Below the pieces are notes generated by a model that was given only the letters and a program-made list of their open reading frames with translations, did not search any database and had not been told where the DNA came from. A program made the translations under genes and the position numbers. Below, piece after piece: positions 1-12,100 of a stretch of DNA of 64,000 bases. Source of the stretch: Alopecurus myosuroides (taxonomy: Eukaryota > Streptophyta > Magnoliopsida > Poales > Poaceae); the NCBI GenBank assembly GCA_028641055.1, contig CM054059.1:438249095-438313094 (forward strand), given 5' to 3'. The stretch's first letter is position 1, and each line of letters starts with the position of its first letter.

Positions 1-1057
1 GGAGGGCGCAGCGGCTCCCCGCCGGCGGCAAACGCGTCGACGCCGCGGCCCTGGTGGCTCCAAGACCCCGACGAAGGGGCACCGCCCGGAGCTGGTTGCG
101 CCCCGATTCCATTCCCGCCGGAATCGGGGCCGATCGAGGAGGGCAACCTCGGCGCCATGGCTCCAAAGGGGCGGCCATGGCAGCTGTCGCCGGTTTCTTC
201 AGAGAACAACAGAGAGAGATGGTGGAGAAGACAGGGGAGGGAGATGGTGGCGTGGAGGAGAAGAAGAAGATGGGGAGGGAAGATGGAGTCTTGGTGTGGA
301 GGAGGGGAAAGAGAGGAGGAGCGTGGGGGGGCAGGTGCGTGCGTCCTCTGCTTGCTTTTCTTCAGAAAAGCAGTGGGGCAGGTGAGGATGACGACACCCC
401 CTTGGACTGGGTCGTGGTGTAGGTGGGCTGCAGCGCTAGGGGTTGTAGGTGGGCTTGTTGGGCCTGCCTCCCCCTAACTCACCTTTGCTTTTTATTCTTT
501 TTCCTTTTTTTTTGTAATGCATGAAAGAGAGAGAGAGGGGAAATAGAAAGGTTTTGGGGTGTTAAAGTTTATAGATAAATTGTTAGTTTGCAAAACAACA
601 AATAACAAGGTTTGGTACTTATTTCCAACAATTTGGGAAAGTGACAAATTGTTTGAACTTTGCTATTTGAAAATCATAGGATTTCAGTTGATTTTTTAAA
701 ATTGACAAATTTTATTTAATGAACCCAAAAACTTAGTGAGCTAAAAAGAGTGCAAGTTTAATTTTCTTAAACCACAATTGATCATGTCAAATAAGAAGGA
801 GAAAGATTTGAAACTTAGTTGCCATTAGGGTGTGGATAAAAAAGATTTTCATTCACAAGCAATCAACTTCAAATTATTAAAACAATTGGAGTTGTTTGAT
901 TGCAATTATTAAATTGGAAATTTGGACAATGTTGGAAAGTTTAATTTGGTTTTGAAAATTGGAGATTTGTTCTGACAACATGATGCAATGCATGTGATGC
1001 ATGTGATGCAATGCAACAACCAACTTTCTATCTAGGGTAACACCCCAGGTGTTACAC
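1..1057 (+). repeat. End of an unidentified repeat, possibly a gypsy LTR
   Basis: No convincing gene is visible. The first 480 bases are GC-rich and purine-rich with short overlapping frames that match nothing I recognise. Bases 480-1020 are strongly AT-rich and end in a small ATGCA-rich repeat near 981-1017. The stretch ends with a perfect inverted repeat, GTAACACC-CCA-GGTGTTAC (1038-1056), ending in TTACA. That looks like the terminus of plant gypsy LTRs that begin TGTAACACC. The gag relic of the next element starts immediately afterwards, so the junction near 1057 is probably an insertion or truncation boundary. The family assignment is a guess. Confidence 0.35.
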
Positions 1058-1059
1058 TG

Positions 1060-3430
1060 GCAGCGCGGCTAGCATTGCGTTTTGGTTTCCCGCTGGGGGC
1101 AGGGCTTGCGGTTGTTGAAATCCTTGAGTTCCTCCTCCGGGAAACTGCGGGTAACCCTGGCTAGTGGCTGCTCTGTTTTTCTTTAGGAGGGCCTCGTGGA
1201 TTTCGATGAACTTTCGGCAATCCTTGAGAAGGTGTGTTGCCTTAGTTTTGCATGTGCGCTTATCTGTAAATAGATGTAGCGTGCAGTAACCGTCGAGGTC
1301 CTCCTCGGTTTTTTTTCTTCTTGCTTAGATTTTCACTCGCGTTTCCCACGATATCCGTTGTCGCGGTTTTTGGTGAACTCCGCTGCCACGAATTCTTCTC
1401 GATCATCATGGTCGTAGTTCTTTCTTCTTTTCTTTCGGCCATGGCGGTCGTCATCACGTGCTGGGGATGAATCTTTCTCGTTGCGCACTGCGTCTTTGCC
1501 ATTTGCCCATCTATCGGCTATGGCCATCAATTCTCCCATGGTTTTGGGTGCTAGTCGCCCCAGTTCTTCCCTGAAAGAGGTTCGCCGTGCTCCTTTGGCG
1601 AATGCTTCAACCGCGACTTCTTCTGATATATTTCCCGCCGTATTCCTTAGCGTGGTCCATCGCTGAATATATTCGCGAGTAGACTCGCCACTTTTCTGCT
1701 TGCAAGCCCGTAGCTCCTCGATGGTCGCATGCCGTTTGTATGTTGCTTGGAAATTTTTGCAGAAATCCATGTTTAGGTCGTCCCAGGACCCGTAGCATGC
1801 TTTCGGCCTTCCTTCGAGCCAGCTGCGAGTTGCACCGACTAGGTGTAAGTTGAGGTATTGCATAGCTGTGTTTTTGTTCTCATGTTGGCATTTTACTGCC
1901 GTGAGGTAATCCGACAACCAGACAGAAGGCTCCTGCGAACCGTCGTATTTCTGTACTTTCGTGGATAGCTTAAACCTTTTGGGTAGCGGTGCTTCGCGGA
2001 TGCTGCGGGTAAAGCATAGGGCTCCGCAGACTTCATCATCGGAGGATGTGGATGGGGAGCGCGCGCGATTTCTGGCCGCCCGACTTTTATCGACCTTGCG
2101 TTGGGCAATGTCCGATCGCGCATTGTATCCGGGCTTATCTCGATTGGCGTCTCCCTTCGGTTCTTTGCTGCGATGTCGCGAGCGGCTGCTGTCTCGATCC
2201 TTCCGTGGGCTGCGATCTCGATTTCCTCGCGGGCTACAATCTAGATTCCTCCGTGGGCTGCGATCTCGACCTCTTCTCGGGCCGCGGCTACGGTCTCGGC
2301 CCCTTGGGCTGCTATCGCTGCCACTCAGGCTATCTCCTCGTCGCCGGGCTTCTTTTCCCCGTGCTCGGTGGGGCGATTTTTCCTTGTCGGGTGATGTTCC
2401 CCTACGTCCACGGGGTACTTCTTTGTCCTTCTGTTCGGCCGCCTTCCTGCGATCATAGGAGGCAAGTTTTGCGGCTGCCATGCCTAGTCCTTTTTGCACT
2501 TGCTTGTATTGTTTCGCGTGGGGATCGTTTTTCCCTGGTTGATTTAATAGCATGTAGGTAGCTGCGGCCAGCACCGCGGCTGCGGGAGTTTGCAGATGGA
2601 TGTTTCCATCTTCGTCCACACGCATAAGTGATTTGCTGATTCCGCTTAAGGACTCGCCATCCATAGTCGCGATTCTCGAGGCGCGTCCCTTCTTCTAGGG
2701 GCGGTTCCCGACGGAAGGTGATAGGGATAGCTGCGCTCGGCGTTGGCTTGACTCGTCCGCCATTCTTTTTCGCACGACCAGATCTTCTCGAGCTTCTTTG
2801 ATAGCAGTGGCCGCTCTCACTAGATGGTAGTGGTAGGCGACCATGTCTTCGTGTGGGACCCCGGCTGCAGGTGGTTTGCTCGTGCGGATGGCTTCCTTTG
2901 CTCGGAGCCAGGCGTCTCGTGGAACATTGATCTCGGCGCGTTCTTTCGCGCTTTGTTTAGTCTATGCGGGTGGCTGTTCCGATCCTGCCATGCAGACTTG
3001 AGCCAGACGTGGCTTGTGAGTCCTAGGCGTAACTCGAAAGGCCTTCCTGACCCGAGAGGGTTCCTCTGTAGAGAGGGTATGGAAATTGCTGGTGTTGAGG
3101 CGGATTGACTCGCCACTTTTCGCCAAGTAGGGTCGTGAATCGACAGCTCCTGGGCTGGAATTTGACTCAGATCCCGATTCTTCAGGGAAGTGGAGGATCC
3201 CGTCTTTGTTGGTGTAGAACTTGAAGCTCCCGAACGTCAAGGTGACGCTTTTCTCCAGATTGCTGAATTCAGGGCGTGATTCCGGCGAGTGAGGGGTGAC
3301 TACGACAGATCCGATCCGAATCGGGTTGGTTGGGGTCAAAGTCGAAGATTTCCAACGTGAGTTGGTCGTCGATGAAGCCGAAGACGCCGGAGATCCAGCG
3401 CCCGCCGTTCCCACAGACGGCGCCAATTGT
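1060..3430 (-). pseudogene. Retrotransposon gag polyprotein, broken
   Basis: The gag reading frame lies on the minus strand in pieces. An N-terminal part at 2962-3468 carries a conserved FGSFKFYTN segment. The main open part at 1333-2664 (443 codons) has an Arg/Ser/Asp-rich linker (roughly residues 80-210) followed by the retrotransposon gag domain (roughly residues 215-390, with WLSDYL, WLEGRP and EYIQRW motifs). Downstream, another frame continues towards a Cys/His-containing stretch near 1200-1260 that looks like a decayed zinc knuckle, then Gln/Pro-rich sequence to about 1060. In-frame stops between 2690 and 2960 and the missing 3' part make it non-functional. Gag would form the particle that packages element RNA. 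Confidence 0.75.
3409..3425 (-). promoter_or_regulatory. Primer-binding site, TGGCGCC type
   Basis: On the minus strand TGGCGCCGTCTGTGGGA begins two bases inside the LTR end. The TGGCGCC start is the primer-site motif usual in Tat and Athila gypsy elements, commonly assigned to tRNA-Asp. It fixes the orientation of the element and the inner LTR boundary. Confidence 0.7.
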
Positions 3431-3919
3431 CGAATCTGCATCTCAACAAGTCCCTCGGGTGAACCCATAGGGTTTCGAATAGGAGAACCTGTGGACGCTG
3501 GTGGCGATCGTCGGCTAGACAGGAGGCACGATTTACCCAGGTTCGGGGCCCTCGTAGAGGTAAAACCCTTACTCCTGCCTCTGTCGATCTGTATTATCGA
3601 ATAGATCGGTTACAATGGGGGATTGCTCAAGTCGAGAGTACGATCTCGAGCTCAAGGCTTGATGATGCGGTATTGCTTGGTCCTCTCCCGGTGGCTCTCC
3701 TGGCCTTATATAGGTGGCCAGGTCCCAAACCGTACCCGGGGAGGACTCGAACTCTCGACTTATGTCGGTTACAAGTTTCCTATCTTATCCCGCAAGGTAT
3801 TGCGGGTGGGCTTCTACTGGACCTTCTAGAGTAGTCCAGAGCTTCCCGTATTGGGCCTCAGTCTTGGGCCTAGGACCAGGTATCCTTATTCGCCGGGTCC
3901 AAGGTTCATCCCTTCGTCA
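3428..3919 (-). repeat. 5' LTR of the truncated gypsy element
   Basis: About 492 bases are bounded by TG...CA on the minus strand (TGACGAAGGG... to ...CGACA). A TATA-like TATATAA on the minus strand lies at 3706-3712, consistent with a promoter in U3. The inner end is followed after two bases by a primer-binding site. The other LTR is not in the window, so the ends rest on the TG/CA rule and the adjacent primer site rather than on a pairwise LTR comparison. Confidence 0.7.
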
Positions 3920-5026
3920 GTGAATGATCATCCAAATCTAACTTCCACTCTCATTGCACGCCTCTTGTTCAGTTAGATAGTTGAGAAAAAACATGGCAGC
4001 GAAGCACATCCAGAGAACAGTGAAGGCTAGACGGAGTACCAAAATTAAGTACGGTAAGGCCCGAAGAGCTAAGCAAAGGGCTCTAGAGGAGAGGTTTAGG
4101 ACTTTTTTGGACTCGTATGATAATGTTATTTGTCTTGTTAGCACAACGAATGAGATAAATCCTGGCACAAATGCCACTATCTTGTTGCGGAAGATAAATA
4201 CAATTCCTTAGTATGCTATATTCCATCGACTATTCTTCTCATTCGCTATATGCATTGAGTCTTTTAACCACTGTCGTCCGGTGCTCTACGTGGATGGCAC
4301 GTTACTGATAGGGAAGTACAAAGGGCAGATCCTGACCACAATAGGTGTGGACGAGAACCAATAGATCGTACCAACTGCCTTTGCCTTTGTTGAGGGTGAG
4401 AATTATGAAAGATGGTCATGGTTTTTCATCCATTTGAAAATGGCTTGTGCTTGATAGGCCAAATGTATGCATTCTTCATGACAGACATCCTGGTATGTTC
4501 AAACCTATCAAGGCACGGCAACAACCTGACACCGACGAACCAACACCATGGACTGATATGCAGAGCAGATGGTGTATGCGTCATCTCGGCGCTAACTTTT
4601 ACTCATGCTTTAAGAGTAAGCGTCTGCTGAATCTGTTCAAAAAACTCTGCAATTAGAGTTAGGAGAGAAAATATCAATTTTTATGGGATAGGCTAACTGA
4701 ATTTACAAAGAAATAAGTGGACGAGAAAAAAAAGGGCTCAAGCAGTAGCTACACAGGTGGCTATGGCATAGGTCGCCGCAGCGCATACACAAGAATCAGA
4801 GCCCGTTGGTTGTGTGACTTGGCTGGAATTGACCCACCAGGAACGAAGAGAAAGAATGGATCACGAATAAAGGAATTTTGGACAGTGGATAGAAAAAGAG
4901 ACTCTCATCAAGTCTTCTCACTTGCACAACGCACATGGAGCAAGGTATGGCATCATGACAACCAACCTGCTGAGGTATATAACTTTATCCTCGGAGGGTA
5001 CACAAGTTGGCCACAAACATCAGGGC
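3920..5026 (+). pseudogene. Mutator-like element (MULE) transposase, decayed, first part
   Basis: Broken plus-strand frames resemble the MULE transposase of grasses. A segment at about 3981-4211 contains KYGKARRAKQRALEERF, typical of the region before the catalytic core. It is followed by a segment near 4270-4440 with VLYVDGTLL, GKYKGQILTTIGVDEN and FAFVEGEN, the area of the first catalytic Asp (VDGT). The segment at 4447-4656 has DRHPG and WCMRHLGANFY, the usual downstream block. At least three in-frame stops and frame changes interrupt it. The family enzyme cuts and joins DNA at terminal inverted repeats; this copy cannot work. A MITE splits it from its C-terminal part at 5343 onward. Confidence 0.8.
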
Positions 5027-5342
5027 GTGTGCAGTGTTGCAAAAAAGAGGTGACTAAGAGCACCTTTTTTCTCTTAGACCTAGGACTAAACGGTGGAGAA
5101 GGTGGGACTAAGAAAAAGATTTCTAGACCTATGTCTAGTACAAGACACCTGTGACTGTTGATTTAAAAATTGGCATGGTGATTTGGAATCTCTCCATTGG
5201 CTAAAGTAGGAGCAGTTTGAGGAGAAATGTAAACTTTTTTTTGTCTCATGGGACCCACACATGGTGACTAAACGGTGGAGGAGTTCTGATTTTGTTAGAC
5301 TTAGGACTAGTAATTTTCTTAGACACCGCTCACACTGCACAC
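5027..5342. mobile_element. MITE-like inverted-repeat element inside the MULE relic
   Basis: About 316 bases begin GTGTGCAGTGT and end with the reverse complement ACACTGCACAC. Subterminal similarity continues inward (GACTAAG near 5053 against the complement of CTTAGACACC near 5318-5327). Internally, ACTAAACGGTGGAG occurs at both 5084 and 5267. There is no coding capacity. This looks like a Tourist/Harbinger-type MITE, but I see no clear target duplication, so the superfamily is open. Confidence 0.55.
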
Positions 5343-5888
5343 GCTCTCACTTATTGAGGGGATTCTACATGGACCACTGACATATTTTAGAGATAGACAC
5401 CGTGAAGCCGCCGAGCACAGTCAGAATTACCCCAACACACCTTATTGCCGGAAGATAAGACTATACATGGAAAAAGAGGATAAATAAGGCACAATTGCAC
5501 ACGGTTATTCGAATCGGTAACGAAGAAGCGAGGTATGAGGTGCGCTTACAGATTGAAAGATTTGGTGCTGGTAATTGAAACATGGACTAGGAGATGACAT
5601 GATTTAGAGTTGTTGGTAACTCCAACAAGGTTAACCCGATGGAAAGAGAATACATTCCGGATCCCGCTGCAATGCGAACTAGTAGAGGAAGACGACAGTC
5701 ACGTCACATACGAAATGATATGGACGAGTCTGAAGCCGATGGTTGTACTCGATAGTCCTTGTTATGCACTCAGTTTGGACACAGAGGAAATTATTGTCCC
5801 AAATATAACGAAGGCGTCGATCCTGGACGTGGGCGAGGCAACCAAGGGCAAAGAGGGCGTGGCCAATGTCACTAGCACTATGTTTTAA
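5343..5888 (+). pseudogene. MULE transposase C-terminal relic with zinc-knuckle trace
   Basis: Downstream of the MITE, the best plus-strand frame around 5764-5860 reads CTQFGHRGNYCPKYN followed by a Gly/Arg-rich tail (GRGRGNQGQRGRG). That is the arrangement seen at the C-terminus of many grass MULE transposases: a CCHC zinc knuckle and then a basic tail. Here the second Cys of the knuckle appears to be Phe. The longest open frame in this stretch (5610-5888) is a different frame and is probably partly fortuitous. The assignment depends on position after the transposase core and on the knuckle pattern. Confidence 0.5.
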
Positions 5889-6009
5889 CAAAAAATGCTT
5901 TGCGTATGACATCAGATCCATCGGACCATGTTCATCCTTTGAGCCCATCGGATGTCTGAGGCTTATGTCGTACAGAGTTCGGACACAAAGGTGTCGTATG
6001 TATAGCATC

Positions 6010-6143
6010 ACCCATGTTTTAATTTATACGTGTGAGAACTATGTTTTAATTTGTATGTGTGAGAATTATGTTTTAATCTACACGTGCGAGAACTGTGTTT
6101 TAATTTGTATGTGTGAGAACTATGTTTTAATTTATATAGATGG
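6010..6143. repeat. 27-bp minisatellite, about 4.5 copies
   Basis: The unit ATGTTTTAATTTATACGTG plus GAGAACT variants repeats every 27 bases. Because 27 is divisible by three, any frame across it gives a nine-residue repeat (VLIYTCENY-like). Copies differ by a few transitions (for example ACGTG, ATGTG and ACGTGC forms). It lies between the MULE C-terminus and the PMD gene and is probably non-coding. Confidence 0.8.
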
Positions 6144-7256
6144 ATTACCATGCATTGCTTAATGAGGTGATCGATGGAAAACATCGCGCTATGATTTGGG
6201 AGAACGTTAAAGTCCCACATTTGTTGCGGACACAGGTCCAGCTAATAACTGGATGATACATCCTGGTTGGGTTGACCGGTACGTACAAGAATGTGATTTT
6301 TTTTGTTATATTCTAGGGGACAATGAATAAATTATGATCCGTTATTTTTTATGTAGGTTGACTTGGGCTGGTCTGCTACCTATTGCGCTACTAGTTGAGG
6401 TCACTCATTGGGAGTGGATACATATTCTACCAGAGGAGGTCGGTGCACCATATCATGATATAGAGATTGCTGCTTCCAGACATGTAAACACAGGCATGTC
6501 ACTCCTTAGCTGCTTAGTCGATCGATGGAGACCCGAAACCCACACTTTTCACTTCCCGTGCGGGGAGATGGCTCCTAATCTTTAGGATGTGTCATATTTT
6601 TTGGGTCTCCTAGTGGCAGGCGTGCCCATTGGTCCTTTCGACGCTCCACATAATTGGCGTGACCTAATGCAGGCACGTTTCGCAGGTGTGCATCCACAAA
6701 ACCCATACTTGCAACCCGGAAACATGGTCCACGGGTATCATGGTTGCTCAACTATCAGGTATGATTGTTATAATTTGTAAGTTTTATTTTTGTTGGCAGT
6801 TGAACTTGTACATACTGAATTTATTTGCAGATTGGTGTTTTAGGATACCCTAATGTCACCTTGAGTGGACCGCAGATTACTAGATGCCTGGAGGCATATC
6901 TGATGTGGTTGTTTGGCAAGGTGATGTTCACTGAGGCTCACGTAGACACTATTAGTGCGGGCTTCATCAGTATGGCAAGAGAGATTGTATAGGCACAAAA
7001 CCCTATAGATATAGTGCCACGGAGTTTTGGGGCTGCTGTCTTAGCCGGTACGTACCGAGCTATATGCACTAGTTGCAAGAAGGAGAATGAAGCGTCGATA
7101 CTTGGGTGTCCACTGTTGCTGCACCTATGGTCCTGGGAGAGGCTCCCTATCGGTAGACCTGACGTCGACGCTCAGACCTCATGTGAGGTCAGACTCATTG
7201 ATGGCAACAATGTCGATTTGCCTACGTTGGTAGTGCGTGGGCGCGTAGAGAGGTAA
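6141..7256 (+). pseudogene. Plant mobile domain (PMD) protein of MULE type, decayed
   Basis: Plus-strand fragments match the PMD family (also annotated as 'protein phosphatase 7 long form homologue'), which often travels with Mutator-like elements in grasses. Blocks in order: LLRTQV near 6215; WAGLLPIALLVEV and LSCLVDRWRPETHTFHFPCGE at about 6365-6567; DVSYFLGLLVAGVPIG at 6589-6636; CLEAYLMWLFGKVMF near 6889-6931; and SAGFISMAREI, GAAVLAGTYRAI and GCPLLLHLWSWERLPIGRP at about 6955-7164. An intron-like gap (GT near 6757, AG near 6830) separates two blocks. Stops at about 6583 and 6989 break it. The domain's biochemical role is unsettled. Its position after the transposase suggests both belonged to one element. 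Confidence 0.75.
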
Positions 7257-9130
7257 ACTTGTATAACATTTATTTTTGTTTCACATTTTCTCCTGTGCCG
7301 TTGACTCAGCTTATGGGGAATTTTGATACGTATATTTTAGTCGTCACACTTACTTATCTTATTCACGCACGAATAATTGACGTATCACCTACCGGGGTGT
7401 GTGTGTGTGTAGGGGGGGGGGGGGGTTTGTACACACATGGAGCTTGAGGAGGACTCGATGTATCATTCTCCACCACCTCACGTCACTCAGGAGACACATC
7501 CACATGAGGAGCAGCCGTTGCGCGGCCGAGGGATGTGCCAACACGTCAGTTCGGATCACTTTTCACCTTTCGGGCCACGGCCACGGAGTTGTCTCGTCCT
7601 CACAGAGATGTCTGATAGTACTATCTATGTATGATGCATTTATGTACCTTTCGGCATATTACTGTGTATGAGACATATGTACCATCCGACATAAGTCTAT
7701 GTATGAGACATATTTCTATCTATGTTCGTGGAAGACATATTACTACTATCTCCCAGTTTTTATTAAACAAACGTTTCAAAATTACATGGCAACATAAAAT
7801 TGAGATACAATTGAAATGAAGATAGATCGGTACAAACAACACTAAACATTAAATTAAAACGTTACGACTCAAATTTAAAAGTACACCGAGTAGTACGATA
7901 ACCTACCTATATGTAGTCATATCCCGTCTTACTCCGAAGATGAAGATCTAGCTCCCGTCGATGATGCAAATCTCTTACACGTGATGCTCGGCATGAAGAC
8001 ATTATCTTCGTCCGAGCTCTCATCCAGGCACAGAAGAGGATTATTTAGCATAGAGCGTCAGTACGATTCAGTTCAAAATATCTGCTTCTTCCATCTTTCA
8101 CGCATCCTGAGAAGTTCTTGTCGTATTTCCTTTGGGGTGGGGGGGGGGGGGGAGGGCAAGTTGGCCATGCTTTCCTACGTATTGCCTCTCCCAACCCAGT
8201 GAGAAGGCAGTCACTGCTAAGGAGCTCCTCTCATGGAACTAATCTATTGTCTATCCTAAATTTTTGGCAGCTACCACATAAGTTGTTCACACTCCATGCG
8301 ATGAAAAATGTGATCTAAAGGAAAACCCGACATCTTCGTCTGACTACAATGCACCGGGTTACCCACTTCAAAGGGGGGTTTTATAGGAAGAAATGAGAAA
8401 AAATGGCGGGAGAGAGGGTAGGGAAATTGGCGGAAAGATATTGGCGTGAAAATAATAGCGAGAGCGAGGGACCTGAAAAACCTGCGGGAGATGATCGTAG
8501 CAAAAATGACGACAAAAGATGGAGTGCTGCAGAAATAAATAAATCAAAATTACCGTTCCAAAACGTTTCGGCATGGCCACCGTCGAAACCGCGTGTCGTC
8601 CCCGCCACTACGCGAAAGTTCCCGTGCCGCAGATTTCGGCGTGAGCCGTGAAGAAAAGTCCAGGTTTAGCCTGGCCTAACCCTGCCGAAACCTCAGTTTC
8701 GGCTCTACCAATGCCGACGCGACGCTATATATCAAATTTCTTAAATATATGCATACTATTATTCGAATAAAAGTTAAAATATATTATTTAGTAGAGTATA
8801 TTTTTCAGAAAAACGGTTTGGTATCCTCAGAAAAAAAAGGGTTTGGGAAGCATTTTTGCAGGATTTGGTAGAGTTGTTCTGATCTCGAATAATCCGTGGC
8901 TTTTCTCATCGCAAATACACCAGGTGCCAGCTCGCAGCTCGGCAGCTCCCAGCTCGGATCACACGACTCTACCCCACAAGCCCAACGGCTGGCAGCAGCA
9001 CCAACTCCCTCCTCCTCGCCCCAACCGCCGCCCTCCTCGCCTCCACCGGAGGAGCTGCTCCCACCCGCAACTGGACGGATCCCGCGAGGCGGAGGCGGAG
9101 ATCCAGTAGCCAGCAGTGCCGGTAGCCGCC
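7257..9130. other. Non-coding stretch between the PMD relic and the SNARE gene
   Basis: Nothing convincing is coded here. There is a GT microsatellite and a G run at about 7397-7424 and another G run at 8138-8152. A short plus-strand frame after the PMD relic (7437-7634, SPPPHVTQETHPHEE...) could be its C-terminal tail. A purine-rich block around 8395-8660 is open on the plus strand but matches no family I know. The last 300 bases are C/T-rich and GC-rich and hold the 5' UTR of the SNARE gene. No clear TATA box was found close upstream of its ATG. Confidence 0.5.
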
Positions 9131-12100
9131 ATGGCGGCGAGCGACGTGCCCATGAGCCCCGAGCTCGAACAGGTCGACGGCGAGATCCAGGACATCTTCC
9201 GCGCCCTACAGTGAGCCAGATCTCTCTCCCTTCCTCTATTTTTGCCGCAATGCTGTTGTTTCTCCAATCCTTTTGGTCTCAATTTCGTTCCGTAGTTATG
9301 CTACCACCAAATGTTAATTGTTGAGCCGCGGGCTGCGTGCTGGCATATGATTTGCTCAAACCAACGCATGCTTGCTTCCTTGCTGGGTAAATTGACTCTG
9401 GTGGGGGTTGTTTGCTGCAGGAATGGTTTCCAAAAGATCGACAAGATGAAGGACTCTAACAGGCAGTCCAAGCAGCTGGAGGAGCTCACTGGGAAGATGA
9501 GGGAGTGCAAGCGGTAGGCCATGTGCCCTGATGATGCACCATTGCAGTTCCTACTTGAACATGCAATTTTCAGATCTTCTGCATGTGGCATGACTAATTT
9601 CCGCAACCTCTTTACCTGGCGAATATAGCACTACTGAGTTCTTATCTGATTCCTTAAATACGCCATGGCTTTGTGCAGCTTAATCAAAGAATTTGACCGT
9701 GTACTCAAAGACGAGGAGAAAAGGAATACTTCTGAGGTTAACAAGCTGCTGAATGACAAGAAGCAATTTATGGTTTGTAGTTTCCTTCATCGGTGTCTTT
9801 GTTATGCCACGTTCCACATATGTATAATCTGTATCGCCCTGTGTTATGACAGATCAAGGAGTTGAATTCATATGTCACCTTGAGGAAGACGTGAGTACAT
9901 GCTTCATTTTTGTTGTTGTTGAAAGGTGTTGTGTATTACTACCTCTGTTCCAAAATGTAAGCCTTTCTAGCAAACTAAACTAGCTTGCTAAAAAGGCTTA
10001 CATTTTGAAACGGAGGGAGTACTTAACAGGATATAGAGTTCATACAATCACGCAAAGCCACATCCGACACGCAGGTTGGAACTTGGCCGTGCAAAACCCC
10101 ATTACACAACTCCCTACCAGCGTACTTTGCAATCTCATGAGCTAGGAGATTTGCTTCGCTGTTTCTGTACTCGTAACTTGACGGTCTTCCCTTCTGGGAT
10201 CATTCGGTTAAAATCCTTAGCAATGATTCCGACATCTGTACGATCATCATCACCTAGATCAAAAATTCGTAATAAGGTTTGGCAGTCAGTTTCGACGATA
10301 ATCTGGTTACAAGTGTCGGTCAAAGCAAGTTTCAGTCCTTCGTAGCAGTGTCTGATCTGGGCTGATTGGCAGTGTCTGATCCTGCCCCAGGCCGAGGCAA
10401 TGGTCTTTCCTTTGTGGTCTCTCACTACAGCACCCCAAGATCCTGACTTGAGATTGTGAGTGAAACTAGCATCTACATTAACTTTTATCCAGCCCTCTGT
10501 AGGTTTCACCCATGGTGTCATATTCTTCTCTGTTCGCTGCTTCTCCTGTACAGAAGTTCAATTCACCACCGGTTTCTTGCCTTTTCTGTCTATCTCAGCA
10601 GTTCCATTCCCAATCATCTGCATTGAATCATAATAGTGTTTCAGAAAAGATGCAGAATGTGTGTAGCTTGCACCGCCTTTGCCGAAAAATGCAGTTATTT
10701 CTGTGGTGCCAAGTTCTCCACCACAAGAACATCACTTTTGCTCTCATATGTTCAGTTAAGTTCTGTAGCAGAACAAGAACCCAGTATTTACCAGTGTATC
10801 TCAAGGCATAATCAGATGGTAGTTTCCAGAATTTTTAATTTATTTACGGAGAGCTTTTGCTGGAGTACACTCCATGGCCGTGTGATACCCATTTTTCACT
10901 CCTATGCTGCAAATGTGACATGTCGGAACTTGGTTTGAGATCCGTTTGCTGCGGTTTTCTTGATCAGCCAGTGAGTCAGTTGCCTGTTTCCACGTGAAGA
11001 CTCTCACCTTTGGAGGAACATCGGTATTCCAAATGTTTTTCCACAAAATGCCATCCATTCGTGCTCGCACTGTTACTAACGTTGATAGCCATTTTCTCTT
11101 TGAGGGCAAGTTTGTAAGCACTCCGGACTGTAAAGTGTCCCGAATTCTCATAATGCCAGGAGATGAAATCTTCAGCGTCCCTTTTGGGTAGTCTGATTTT
11201 AAGCAATTCATCTGCATCATTATTTTAAGCACTTCCTTCGCATCTTGAGGCATAAAATGCTTCAATTTCTTTTATTTCATATATACACGTTGTCCTGCAA
11301 TGTCTACGGTCCCATTGTAAACCTCTTGGGGCTACTAGACGTGATTTGTGGTCTTTATGGTTGCAGGTACCAAAGTAGCCTTGGTAATAAGAGGATTGAA
11401 CTATTCGATGCTGGCAATGACCATGTGGCTGAGGATAACGTTCAAATGGCATCAGGTGAAACTAAATATCATAATGTTGTGCTATCATTATTCTGTGCAT
11501 ATAAGGTTAACATTCTCATCCAAGTATCTCGTAATTTTTGCAGAAATGTCAAACCAACAACTCATTGATTCTGGGACAAAACAAATGGATCAAACAGACC
11601 AAGCTATTGAGCGTTCAAAAATGGTGCCCGACAAACTTACACTTTCTTTTGTTGTCATCAATAAGGAATTTTTCTACAAGAGTCATAAAGACATGAACTT
11701 TATAGAAAGTTGTTTTTGTAGGTTGTTGCACAAACTGTTGAAGTCGGAGCTCAGACTGCTACAACTCTAACACAGCAAGTAAGTTTTCTGGAATAATGAA
11801 ATTGCTGCAATTTCATTTGGATATTTCTCATTTTCAAGTACTCCCTCCGTCTCATATTAAGTGTCAAAAAAAGAAGATAAAAATGGACGTATCTAACACT
11901 AAAACATGTCTAGATACATCCATTTTTATCCACTTATGCGACACTTAATACGAGACGGAGGGAGTATATTCTCAGCGGGTGTTGGGACACTATATTACAC
12001 CCTCTTTATGCTTTATAAATAGTTTAACTGTGGTTCGTATTCTATCTCCCCATTTCAAGTTTCTATACAACACATCCTTAAAACAAAAACAACATTCCTC

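Larger units (their letters stand above)
1058..3919 (-). mobile_element. Truncated Ty3/gypsy (Tat-like) retrotransposon: 5' LTR, PBS, gag
   Basis: Reading on the minus strand, the element starts with an LTR (3919 to 3428), then a primer-binding site, then gag (about 3430 to 1060). Protease, reverse transcriptase, integrase and the 3' LTR are absent, because the element stops inside gag at about 1058. The TGGCGCC primer site and the shape of gag suggest the Tat/Athila side of the gypsy family. This lineage call is an inference from only the 5' third of the element. It directly adjoins the MULE relic at 3920, so it probably inserted next to or into that element. Confidence 0.75.

Noticed and set aside
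54..477. Overlapping frames of 106-122 codons at the left edge
   Set aside because: Purine-rich low-complexity sequence with no recognisable domain and no splice or promoter context. Probably chance frames in repeat DNA.
1961..2561. Plus-strand frames of 165 and 171 codons opposite gag
   Set aside because: They mirror the Arg/Ser/Asp-rich repeats of gag on the other strand and are shadows of it.
7397..7424. GT and G-run tract as a possible telomere-like or CRISPR-like array
   Set aside because: A simple microsatellite followed by a homopolymer, with no spaced repeat units.
8403..8651. Plus-strand frame of 82 codons (AGERVGKLAERYW...)
   Set aside because: No family resemblance, start or splice context. 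It is flanked by G runs and decayed transposon DNA, so it was not called a gene.
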